Source of the DNA: Multifurca ochricompacta
Lineage: Eukaryota > Basidiomycota > Agaricomycetes > Russulales > Russulaceae
DNA: 64,000 nt
NCBI GenBank assembly: GCA_022496185.1
Contig: WTXG01000012.1
Location: forward strand, 248,001 to 312,000
Direction of reading: 5' to 3'
The position numbers and the translations under genes were made by a program. This document shows, piece by piece, positions 46,402-56,663 of this stretch; position 1 is the stretch's first letter, and each line of letters begins with the position of its first letter. The notes below the pieces were generated by a model. That model worked only from the letters and a program-made list of their open reading frames with translations, searched no databases and had not been told where the DNA came from.

Positions 46402-47751
46402 CTACCATTCTGCGAACCCGGTCAACTTGCCACTCCAAACCCACCAGATCAACTCATCCTCTTCGCTTCGCACCGTCTCAGCCGGAGAGGGGGAGTGAGG
46501 GACTTTGATCTCGTCGGGATTAGTTTTAGTTTGACAGGTAACGAGAACCCCTTCCGTTTTGACGCCACCAACGCGCCGCCGCGTTTTACCGTTTCCTACT
46601 ATTGGCGCATCGTCATGCAGGCCAGTATCGACGAGGAAATCCTGCAACATGCTGTCCAGTGACGCACTAACGTTTTGTCGTGGAAGCCACGCCGGGTGCA
46701 AGAAGCGCCGAGGTGCACGGAGCAGGACGTGTGTTTGTGTCGGCCCTGCCAAAGGTTGTAGGATATTCATGGTAAGCTTACGCGAACAATGTCCAATGAG
46801 GGAGGGACTGTGCACGCACCTATCTCAGCTGCCATCCCGCCGCCGTCAGCCTGGGCATTCACCAGCGTACGGGCGAGCAGGCGCTCTGCTGCGCGCAGAG
46901 TCTGCTGCTCTTCAGCATAAGTGCAGGCGGGTTTGGGGACAAGGTAAGGTTGTGGTACGCTACTGCTCAGGGATATTTGGGGGAGAGTACTGAACGGAGG
47001 GGTTGACTGATCGAATCCGTTGAGGCTGGCGACGATGGCTGCAAAGGTTCTTCTGAAAAAGGAGATGGAGAGCGTGAAGAGGGAGGTTCAGAAGGAGGCG
47101 GTAAGCAAGGCAGTTCTTCGTCAGCGTCACTGCTGGTATTTTCTTCTGTGACCCCTTGCGAGTCACTTCTCGTTTCACTCTCATTGTCACTGCCATCTTC
47201 ATCACTGTATCCTTCCCCTTGAGGGCCTTCGGAAGACAGCCGAGCCTTCTCCACGTCCTCCCGCATTCCCGAAACCTTCACCTCGAGTCCCTCTAGCGCA
47301 AGTACGACCCGTGCTTTGGGGGCACCAATAGTTGGTCCTAGCACCAGTGCAAGGTATGCAGTATCAGTATAAGCGTGATTCGAATTATGTGCGAGAGCCG
47401 TAGATAAAGCTGAGAAGGTTGTGTGAAGATGCGAGGACAGTTCATCAAATGCGGTAATCATGTCTGCACGCTTTTTCGCCGCACGTGATACAAACAACGC
47501 GCCGGGGACGCGCCCCAGTTGTGCGACAGGACTAGATGGAGCAACAAAGAGGATAAGGATAAGACGAATTGTGCAGCTGGTCATGGAATAAGAATTTGGA
47601 GTGTGACGCACAAGGGTACTTGACTCTTGAGGAAGAGGACGTGTCCGAGGAGTGCGACTGCAAGACTTGCGGCCATGTCCTCTTGGATCGCAGGTGTGTC
47701 CAACTTAATGAACGGTATCTTGAGTATACGTTCCCGATGACGTGCAGCCAT
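46402..47751 (-). CDS. Orphan conserved-looking protein, function unknown
   Basis: I do not recognise the family. The first ATG in the best frame is at 47751 (MAARHRERILKIPFIKLDTP, AIQEDMAASLAVALLGHVLF); the same frame is open for some 45 codons upstream without an ATG. After an intron it reads PVAQLGRVPGALFVSRAAKK, FDELSSHLHTTFSALSTALA and YLALVLGPTIGAPKARVVLA, a helical globular region. An acidic/Ser-Pro linker and LLYAEEQQTLRAAERLLART, VNAQADGGGMAAEI follow. The last exon has PTQTHVLLRAPRRFLHPAWL, SASLDSMLQDFLVDTGLHDD and the C-terminal WWVWSGKLTGFAEW. The tail vaguely recalls HORMA-fold adaptor proteins such as p31comet, but this is only a guess. Confidence 0.6.
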
Positions 47752-48140
47752 GTTGCGCTCAGGTGAGGTGGACAGGGTAGAGACTTGAGAGAGAACGCTG
47801 GTACTTGCTACCTCTGAAGACGCAAAGGATGGAGATGGAGAAGTTGCAGCTGATGGAGGGGGAGCAATGACGGTGTCAGAGTAGGCATTCCTGTCCCTGT
47901 GTTATGTACGTTGATAATCGTTGAGTTGGAAGAGGAGTTGTGATTGCTGTGCTTGTGTCGTGTCGTGTCGTGTTGTGTCATGAGCGCGCTCTTGACATAT
48001 TTCGCCCATCACGTGAATGAACGCGAAACTTTACACAAAAATAAAATAAAAGAGAATGGTAGTATAATAGCGAGGAGGAGAGAACAATATCCAAACATCT
48101 CCGGTGGAGTATACTGTTCATCTTGGTACTAATTAAGGGT
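47752..48140. other. Upstream region of the orphan gene
   Basis: The part nearest 47751 is open in frame with the orphan gene (to about 47890) and may be its 5' UTR or extra coding sequence. A GTCGT/GTGTC microrepeat at 47957-47979 is the only repeat. The MFS gene stops at 48141. Confidence 0.4.
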
Positions 48141-50321
48141 CTAAATTTTCTGGCCCAAGGGCTTCCCCGCAGCCACCCATTCAGGGACATTCATCCGCTC
48201 CCTATGTTGTTGCCGCCGTTGCCAGTCCGACCAATCCCGTCGTCCTGCCCAGACCGATAGCCCAAGAGCTACCATGCACGCACCGAGATTCAAGTAGAGA
48301 GATCGAACATAGCATTCCCGCCCGGCCATACATTGATGTGCGCTAGCTGGCTGCAAGGCTGGCAATTCGTGTGCATCGAGGTTGTGCCCAAAAGCAAGCG
48401 AGAACAGATTTCCACCTACGACAGGGAAGACTGAGATTATTCCCCAATTCTCGGAAAAATGAGCTAAGTATCTCGTTAACCACGCCGAAAGACAGTGAGA
48501 GAGCAATCGCACGCACCGAGTCCGAACCATTCAATAGATACCGTCGGCAGCAAACCAAACCAGCACCCGTACGCCAGTCCTATGAGCCCACTCGCTGCCC
48601 ATAAATGGCGAACATCGTCCATTACTATCAACAATAATAATGCAAGAATGAACAATGCGGACACAACTGGCATGCAAAAGGAGCGTGGGACACGGATGCG
48701 AGATTTGGCTGTGTCCGCGGCAATACCGATGAGGATGCGACCAAAGCAATTAGCCAAGCTTAAGACCGATACCTGCGCAGCTTGCCAGGCCGATGAGTCT
48801 GCCTCATCGTATGCTGAATTACCATGCGCGAAGAGTGCTTGGGCAATAGAGCCCACGTTGTTGATGTCTGAAAAAAGATGCCCGCGATGAGATGTATGAG
48901 AGATACTGCGAATGAGAGACTCACACATAAGTCCTGTCCCACCCACTAAAAGTTATCAAAACGGCAGTTGATATGACTAGACCAGGAGAAACATACAAAG
49001 AATGTGGATGGAGCACATGATCCAAAAATCGATTGACTTCCATAACGTCCAACGGTGCAACTCCACCCCGCGTCCTTCCACAATCTTCTCACTTGGGGTT
49101 CTTGGGCTGGAATCGAGATGCTACCAGACCTGTTGCGGTTTTGGAAACTAGGGGACGTCGAAAGTTCCACAGAGCCCGACAAGTGAATGGTGGGAGGTTC
49201 CACTTCTTCGTCTTCTTCGGACTCAAAGAGCAATGGTGTCGAACTCGAAGCATGCACTGGATATACAACCGAGTCGGTAGGCGCAGACAATGGCTGATAG
49301 TTGTCCAAAGGACCACTTCCAATGGCTTTCGAGGGAAGGGGGACGGGTCGCACGAAGAAAAAACCAAGAACCATGGGAAGTGCCGTGCCGAGTCCCAGGA
49401 CAAACAGAAAGTCAGATGTATTACCTGGGAAGAGCACATGCGAAATTGAGGAAAAGAAGAACGCAGAGAGCCCGAACCCGGACATGACGAGACCAACGAC
49501 AATAGCTCGCTGGATGGACGCGATTACGATTGAGCATGTTAAGATATGATATTGAGTCTGGCAAGACTTACGAAGTAGTCTGGAAAACTTTTAGCCGTAA
49601 CGTTGACAGCGCTAGACATACCAGCATTTCCACCAACACCGGTGAGGAAGCTGCACATGATGAGTATCACCAAGCGCAGCTGGCTCAGCTCCGCGGCATT
49701 TCCAAGACCTGCATCGAAGAGGCCACGTATCCCGGAATATCCAGAAAGGAGAAGTATGAATGCGGCGACAAGAAGCGGTCGCGGGCCCCTTGCGTCGACA
49801 ACTGGGCCCCAAAACGGGCCACTCGTGTACATCCCGACTAAGAGAGACATGAAACAGATGTAGGACTATATATTTAGAAGCCATACCGTTTCCAGCAACG
49901 GCAAACACGTTAAGTTGTGTATGTGAGAGATGAAGACGTGAACCTAGCTGTGGAAGGTATGCTAGAAATGACGGGTTGTCAATATGGGTGCACCAGAGTC
50001 GTCCCAGGATTTGGAAGTAGAGAGGAGGTGGTTCATGACCAGCAAACGTGAACGGGAACCGCCAAGGGAGCGAATAGGCAATGAGAAAGGTAGAATGCGG
50101 CTCCATGTGTTACGGACCACAGTCCAGTGGGATCTGAGGGACAACTCACCAGAAACGACCTACGAGTACAGAAAGGGCAAGCATGGTCAACATGATAACA
50201 GACCGAGCACAAAATGGCGTACATAGTTGGAGCCCGAGCTCAGCGAGACCAATATGGATGAAGAGAGGGTGGTGAACCTGGTCAGACTAAACAATCCAGG
50301 CGCTACTCCCGAACCATGCAT
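48141..50321 (-). CDS. Nodulin-like major facilitator superfamily transporter
   Basis: A 12-helix MFS protein of the nodulin-like/monocarboxylate-related group (yeast YMR155W type); the substrate is unknown. ATG 50321 gives MHGSGVAPGLFSLTRFTTLS, then the first helix with SLSSGSNY and, after two small exons, LPQLGSRLHLSHTQLNVFAV. Helices follow in LVGMYTSGPFWGPVVDARGP, LLVAAFILLLSGYSGIRGLF, IMCSFLTGVGGNAGMSSAVN, VVGLVMSGFGLSAFFFSSIS and FVLGLGTALPMVLGFFFVRP. A long hydrophilic central loop separates the halves. The second half includes NNVGSIAQALFAHGNSAYDE, LSLANCFGRILIGIAADTAK and IGLAYGCWFGLLPTVSIEWF, with ENWGIISVFPVVGGNLFSLA near the end. The cytosolic tail ends AAGKPLGQKI at 48141. It is divergent from the Nudix gene. 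Confidence 0.88.
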
Positions 50322-50694
50322 GATTGAGAATTGGTCTTTGATAAACAAACTGTGAAGGTGATATATTGGATACTATGTCGAAGAGGACGCTGGGAATTTG
50401 AGAGTAGCGGCTGAGAGCATTTATTTAATTTATATATTTGATTTGAATGCCAGTGAATGGATTGGTTCGGCTCGCACATCAATTTCATTTCAATTTTTAT
50501 TCAATTTTCATCAAAACATTGTTAACATATCAACATGTCGCCCAAGTCAACAACAAGGGATTCATCCAACTCAGAGTTGTACAGATTTCACAGACCTAAA
50601 CTACGTGTACACGAAACTCCGCATCCGTTGAAACGTGAATCTGAGCTGTGCCCTTCCACATTATTTACTCACTGCTATTAAGATTCCTAACACC
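50322..50694. promoter_or_regulatory. Divergent region between MFS and Nudix genes
   Basis: About 370 bp between divergent genes. A small plus-strand open frame from an ATG at 50535 (MSPKSTTRDSSNSELYRFHR, 49 codons) may be the true first exon of the Nudix gene, or a short upstream ORF. Confidence 0.4.
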
Positions 50695-51980
50695 ATGGAT
50701 TTTCAACAGATGTCTCCAGAACCTCTCAACATACCGTACTAGACGTCCAATCCCGCCCTTTCCGCGCACAAACACCGCTGCAGTCCTCGTGGCATTGTTT
50801 GTGGGACGAGCAGGCGATCTTTACGTTTTACTTAGCCAGTAAGACAGGGTTCCTTTACTCCGTCTTTCTGAACTTCATGCCGTTTTGACAGGCGAGCTAA
50901 AACCCTTACTTCGTACGCTGGTGACACTGCGCTTCCGGGAGGAAGGGTCGATGATGAGGACAGGACAATTGAAGACACTGCGGTGCGTGTTCGAATTATG
51001 TATCTTCATTGGTCTGATCAAAATTCCCTCAGAGACGTGAAGCATTTGAGGAGGTCCTATTTTCCCTTGCAACCTTACGCTGGCGTTTGCGCTGACGCAA
51101 CATAGATCGGCCTTCCGCAAGACAAGGCTAGACTACCCCTTCTGTGCATCCTCGATCCATTTCTTGCCGGAAACCAGGTGCTCGTAACGCCGTGCGCCCC
51201 CTTTGCTGCCTGTACCTGAAGTCATCTCGCGTCTTACCTGTATGGCTCACACAGTGTGGTGGTGCTCATTCTCGACAATACCCTCCAGGTTTGTCCCCCA
51301 CTCCCATTTTTTTCCCCTATCTCCCTACACATGTGTTCAGTTCATGACGATCATCTTTTAGCCAGTGCTGAACGCCCCAGAAGTAGACACCCTTTTCTCG
51401 CACCCCCTCGCCTCGTTTCTCTCTACTTCATTTCCTGAGCGTGCAGCACCTAGGGGTCCCTTTCCTGAAGCTGAGGCCCTTGCAGAGACTGCCGCCCTTG
51501 AACTAGAATATCACACATACGCCGACGTTGCCTGGCCATGGCCTTGGGTGATGGGCCCCGCCACTCCTGAATCAGCGGGCCGGGCGGTGCGCATGCACCG
51601 ATTTCTCACGGGCCGCGAAGCCGGCGGCATCAAGCCCATATTTGGTCTCACAGCGTGAGTTATAGTTTCCCCCGTGCGCTACGACTACGACTAGCGGCGG
51701 CGGCGGCTGATCTTGCGTTCGTTCGATTAGCGCCATCCTCATTTGGACCGCGGCCGTTGCTTATGGTCACCCACCCGAATTTCTCGTGCAGGCCCATGGG
51801 GAGCCAGAGCTTGGCGAGCGAGTCGCGTGGTCATTGCGTCATCCTAGACAGAAGCTCGAGGAAGCCGTTCGGAAGGAAGATTTCGACGCTGAGCGCGCCG
51901 CACGCATTTGGGATAAATGGGAAGGCGGGAGGTGGAAGGCGGCGGGAAGGTTCCGCCAGCGAATGCCTTCCAGATTATAA
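50695..51980 (+). CDS. PCD1: Nudix hydrolase, peroxisomal CoA diphosphatase type (PCD1/NUDT7-like)
   Basis: These enzymes hydrolyse CoA and its derivatives to 3',5'-ADP and 4'-phosphopantetheine, usually in peroxisomes. The coding frame is clear from LSTYRTRRPIPPFPRTNTAA, VLVALFVGRAGDLYVLLS and, after an intron, AKTLTSYAGDTALPGGRVDD. The Nudix box GG-x5-E-x7-REAFEEIGL is complete (about 50938-51111), split by an intron. Next come LPLLCILDPFLAGNQ, PVVVLILDNTLQ, PVLNAPEVDTLFSHPLASFL and the C-terminal AILIWTAAVAYGHPPEF. The end is RFRQRMPSRL at 51980. C-terminal SRL is a PTS1-like tripeptide, supporting peroxisomal import. The start is unresolved: the ATG at 50695 is out of frame with the conserved block by one base, and the conserved frame has no ATG of its own. 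Confidence 0.85.
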
Positions 51981-52274
51981 GGTCTTAAAGGTTTGCGCTG
52001 ACCAGAAACGGCTTCATTCTTTCGCCGTGCTGGTCTATTTATACTGGTACCAGGGTGACAAACGCACGATGAATTATGCCAAGCATCTCTCGCTTGCTGG
52101 ATACGGTACATAATTAGGGAAACTACATCAAGAAGGAAGGATAGAGCCCATGCGTGATGCTTAGAGTCCGGTATCGTAAAGTGCTATCTAAACGGGTGTA
52201 ATGCGGGGCATATCAAAACGGCGCGAAGGGCAGCGAGATGAGAATGCTCTCCCTCACGACACAATATGCACATA
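51981..52274. other. Convergent gap Nudix / 5-phosphatase
   Basis: These 294 bp separate the stop codons of two convergent genes. Nothing beyond 3' flanks is seen. Confidence 0.45.
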
Positions 52275-55200
52275 TCATAGAACCAGCTGGTCGATGAAAA
52301 ATGCCCGAGCATTGTCCAGCAACTGCCATTCGCGTACCGACCACTGCGCCTGGACCTCCTCTTTTACTTTGTTCCGCGCGTCATGCTGTATCGACTTGAC
52401 TAATACATGGAACGCCGCCGAGATAGGACGATGATCTGAGATGTCTGGTTCATATCGCCGGTAATGCAGCTGCTCGACACGTGTCGGGTCACGCGCACGC
52501 CAGAGTACTCGGTCGCACCACGCCGGGATGCGGCGCTTCTCCGAAGTGTCATACTCGGTGCTGTGGAGGTCGTACTTGTACGTGGGCGGAAAAGTGATGG
52601 GACCTTCCATGAACGAGTGCAGTCGAATGTTGGTTTTCATTTCTTTCGTGAGCTGGTCGTGGACTAAGAGGCTTTCATACGTGTTCTGTTGGACCGAAGA
52701 TACGACCGCATCTCTACGTTGGTCAATTCGGTAGTTCAGATCACCGCTCATCTTTACATGGGTGAGCGTGTTGTCAAAGACCCCTACTCTGAGCACTTAC
52801 AAATACAATCTCGTGGTCGAGAGCCATGGTTCCATCACCGCCACCGACAAAGGCAAGTGCCTCATCTAGGACTTGCAGTTCAGGGAAAAGCTTCTCGTGC
52901 TCAATGATGGCTGCAGCATCCGCATTCCGGTCACGAACTCGTCTGTGCCCGGCAGCCAGGTGGCAATTCAAGAAGCACAAAGAGGTATCGTCTACCAAAA
53001 GTCTTACTGCGATCGCCCCCTAAGAAGAAGGGCGTCGCCAGTTAAGTTGGTCTCACCGAGAGTCCGGCAATACGGTGCATACCTTATTCCCGAATCTACC
53101 TCGTACACCCCGTGAAATCGTGTGTGCAGCGTAATCTCGGACGGCTGCCTGTTCCTTAGTCTTGATCATGACACAACTCAACAGCCCAACCAATTCCTTG
53201 GTGTAAAGGAGTTTGTATCGCTCATCCGGTAATGCAAATGTCACTGTGCCGACAAGCTTGTCTGTCCATCGTCGATGTTCCGAATGTAACGTGGTTGAGG
53301 CGCCTTCCAACCCTTTCTTCTTCTTGAGGAACTTCGCAACATTCGCTTTGTCGAGTGGCACGACCTCCTGAAGGCCGAAAACAATAATGTCAGGGGGTTC
53401 TACGCTGTTCAGTGCGTCATAGAGGAATGAGGAATTCTCTTTGCTTCCTGACAGGTGCTCCGGTTTGGAAGCGCCGATGTTCCATGAAACAAAGAGGATG
53501 GTTATGTTGCGGAAGTGACTAAAGCTTTTCTCAAGCTTCAAAAGCTCAGTATCTATAATAATACTTGAGTAAATCTCGAGATACATGATACTGAAAATAA
53601 AAAATTGTCACCTTGCCAATCCGCTCCCAAGAGGCCATCCCAGCACTTAACATGGTCATCTCGACCAATGCTATACACACATAGCCTACCGATCTTGTCA
53701 ATGCTGTAGGGATCCACCACAATCTTCTGCAGTGGCACTACGGACTGGCCATTCCAATGGGCAATCCAATTGTTGGTCATTATCCAAGGGCGAGACTCGA
53801 CATTGTACGCCGCAATGGTCCCGTTCCTTCCACCAACCCATAATCGATCATTGATACCCGCAAGACAGAGCACATCCGAATTCGAAATGCGCATAACCTC
53901 CTCACATACAGGTATACCATCGTCCGTCGTGATCAACCAAACCGTGACAAAGCCACCTTCGTGACCAAGATAGACGTGGTTCGGATCAGAAGGCAGCATT
54001 GTCCCTGATGTGACTGTGCCGACATGCTCCGTGGGCAACATGGTACGCGTGGCAGACCCTGGATTCAAGATATCGTAGACTCGTACCGCCGGACCCCGTG
54101 CCCCAGGCGTAATTGTATCACGCGCGGAAGTCCACAACTTGCCAGCGAACATCTCAGCGAACTCCTGGCGGTCGGATATACGCGAACCGCGGACCTGAGC
54201 GGATGCGAGACGGAGGTCTTCCCCAGCAGAGTTGGACATCCAGATGGTTACCTTTCCACCATCATCCAGCGAAAGCATCACATCGCCATAGCGGAGTATT
54301 CGCGTGATGGGGTAAAAGTGAATTGACAGCCTTGTGCCCATAAGCTGACCAGTGATCACGTCGAGCTCGAGCATGTGACCGTCCTTGGTACCAATCCAGA
54401 CGTACCGGCCCTTACTCTGAGCCGCTTTCGCTGAGCAGAATTCGAGGCTAGTAGCTTTAAGCTCCTTGAGCCCCACGTCTTTACCATCAAGTACCAACAG
54501 AGGGGACTCAGATAGGTTGAGATCGTAGATTTTGACATGGTGCACTGTGGCCGCAACGTAAACATGTCCAGCAGCACAGATAATTGCCGAGTGTGTCTGT
54601 GTCTGAACTTGGAAAGAGTCATATTTATGGCATTGAAGGACAGGAGGTCGTCGCGATGAACGACTGGTATCCGGCATCGCATTCAGGATTTTACTCTTGG
54701 GGTCTTCTTCTTCAGCGGACTCTTCAGATTCGTCATCACTAAGAGTGGGACGGACTGCGGGTAGCTTGTCACCAGGAGCGATGATACGTGTTGGGGGTGG
54801 AGGCATCTTGGCACTCACGAAACCATACTTGTGACTTGCCGGCCCTGTTGGCCCAGGGCGTATAGAGCCAGGAGTCCTCAATTCACTATCGTCGGTACTA
54901 ACGGTACCTGGAGTTGGACTACTAGCATCCGCATCATCTAAATCATGGCTGGACTGTTTATGAGGCACCACGTGCGAATAAAAATGAGAGGGGGGCGGAG
55001 GATGATGGGGAGGAGGAAGAGGATGTACCACAGAAGTAGAAATTGCTGTGGGTTGGACAACAGGTGGTTTTTGACGCGTCGGAGGGGGCCGTGATGGCGG
55101 CTGCGAAGGGGGGGGATGGACTGGAGGGGTCATCTGTCCAGACACCTTGCGAGTCACGGGCACAGAGGAAGAAGCAGGGGAAGCGTCAGCAGTCTGCCGA

Positions 55201-56371
55201 CGTAGTGGAAGCGGCGGCGGCGGCAGCCCAGTGGAAGACGGAACCGGTGACTGAGTGAGTGGGTCATCTGTTAACACTGAAGCTTTAGAAAGAATAAGAC
55301 GTGGAGGAATCGGTGGCGGTGGTCCACTCGCGTCGCTTTCGCTTGGTGCTCGGCTTAAAGGGGCGGACGACGTTGCACCTGAGCTACCAAATGACAACTG
55401 AGAGTCTCGACGAGTCGTGTATGAAGTAGGCCTTCGTCGTGAGGGCAAGCCATCAAGGGCCAAGGCTTTCGCAGGGACGGCCTCATCATCAGACTCGCTT
55501 CCAGATTGGTGGCTTTCGGGGCCCGGAGGAAAAGAGACACGGATATGACGACGTGGTAGTGGCGGTTTCATGTTGGGGCGCTGAGAGATAGTAGAAGGGA
55601 AGTCTGCTGAGTTCGGTTCGAAAGGGTCTGCATAGAATGGTTGCTGTGTAGGTTGTGCTTGCGTTGGGCGTCGCGGTGGAGGAAGTGGAAGAGAAACAGC
55701 AGAACTAATAGTCTAGTAAGTCTTCATTATTCCAATGAAATAGGTTTCCCGAGAGTCAGTAGACCACTAATTTCCCTCTCAGCAGAGGCCAAAGGTTAGG
55801 TGGCACGTGGTCCTTTCTAGGGGCGGCACAAAACGCCAGCAAGCAAACATAACAGAACTCACCCAACACTAGTCGATGGCTCGTCAACCCCGCCGTTGAT
55901 TTCAAAAGTCGACTCTATGTCATGGGTCTGCTCCAAACGAAGTTCGGGTACCGGAGGGGGTGGACGCGTTGCAAGACGTTGCCTGATTGAAGATGGGCTT
56001 GAGTTCTCGGGTGCATCGCGTGGCTCCGGGGTTGCGTGAGGTAGAGGAGAAACGGAAGGGGATGGTGATCCAGGCCGTTGCTTCGACCCCCGGAATGGCG
56101 GAGGTGGTGGGGGTCGCTTACGCAGGGAAGTTTGATCAGAAGGTGATGGTTTCGAATGAGAGGTCAGAGACTCAGTCTGATCATCAAATGGGGTCGGCGA
56201 GGAGCGACGGCTCACTGACTGCCTAGAACTGAGTAAAGCGCCACCGTCGCCAGAGCGAGGAGATCCACTCGGGATTGGAGGGGATTCCCTAGTTTTTTGC
56301 TCAAACAAGCTTCTCAGGTCTTTAACAGCAGGAGTAACGCTAGCTTCAATGTCTTGTGAGTTTAGAAACAT
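52275..56371 (-). CDS. WD40-domain inositol polyphosphate 5-phosphatase
   Basis: It removes the 5-phosphate from phosphoinositides such as PI(4,5)P2. ATG 56371 opens MFLNSQDIEASVTPAVKDLR, then a Pro-rich region. A second long exon (55571 down) carries more Pro-rich sequence and a WD40-like beta-propeller (HSAIICAAGHVYVAATVHHV, GRYVWIGTKDGHMLELDVIT, NHVYLGHEGGFVTVWLITTD, DRLWVGGRNGTIAAYNVESR). The catalytic domain follows after about 53580: NITILFVSWNIGASKPEHLS, DIIVFGLQEVVPLDKANVAK, GAIAVRLLVDDTSLCFLNCH-LAAG, LSGDLNYRIDQRRDAV, FPPTYKYDLHSTEYD, RIPAWCDRVLW and YEPDISDHRPISAAFHV. All 5-phosphatase signature motifs are intact. There is no Sac1 domain, unlike synaptojanin-type INP51-53; WD40 plus 5-phosphatase is the arrangement known from plants and from some fungi. 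Confidence 0.92.
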
Positions 56372-56663
56372 CTTGAAGAGAGGGACTGATGACCGACGAC
56401 AATATCTGGGTGAGTTAAAGCTATCGTGGCACAGCAGGAAAGCTACAGCCTGGCCTGGCCTGACCTAGCCTAGCCAATACTTGTGAGGGAGAAGGAGGAG
56501 GTGGGGTGGTGGGGATGAAGATTGAATTCCAAATTGAATTCATCATCGGTGAGATGAGAGAATATTGCCTAATTTGGATAACGACGTACAACGATAACAT
56601 GACAAAGACAACAAAGGACAAATGATTGATGATTGGGGGGGGGGATTGGGTATATTGTTTAGA
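56372..56663. other. Spacer between 5-phosphatase and SAMHD1-like genes
   Basis: This 292-bp spacer between same-strand genes has a G10 run at 56636-56645 and a TAGCCTGGCCTGGCCTGACC-type repeat at about 56448-56475. No gene is seen. Confidence 0.45.
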
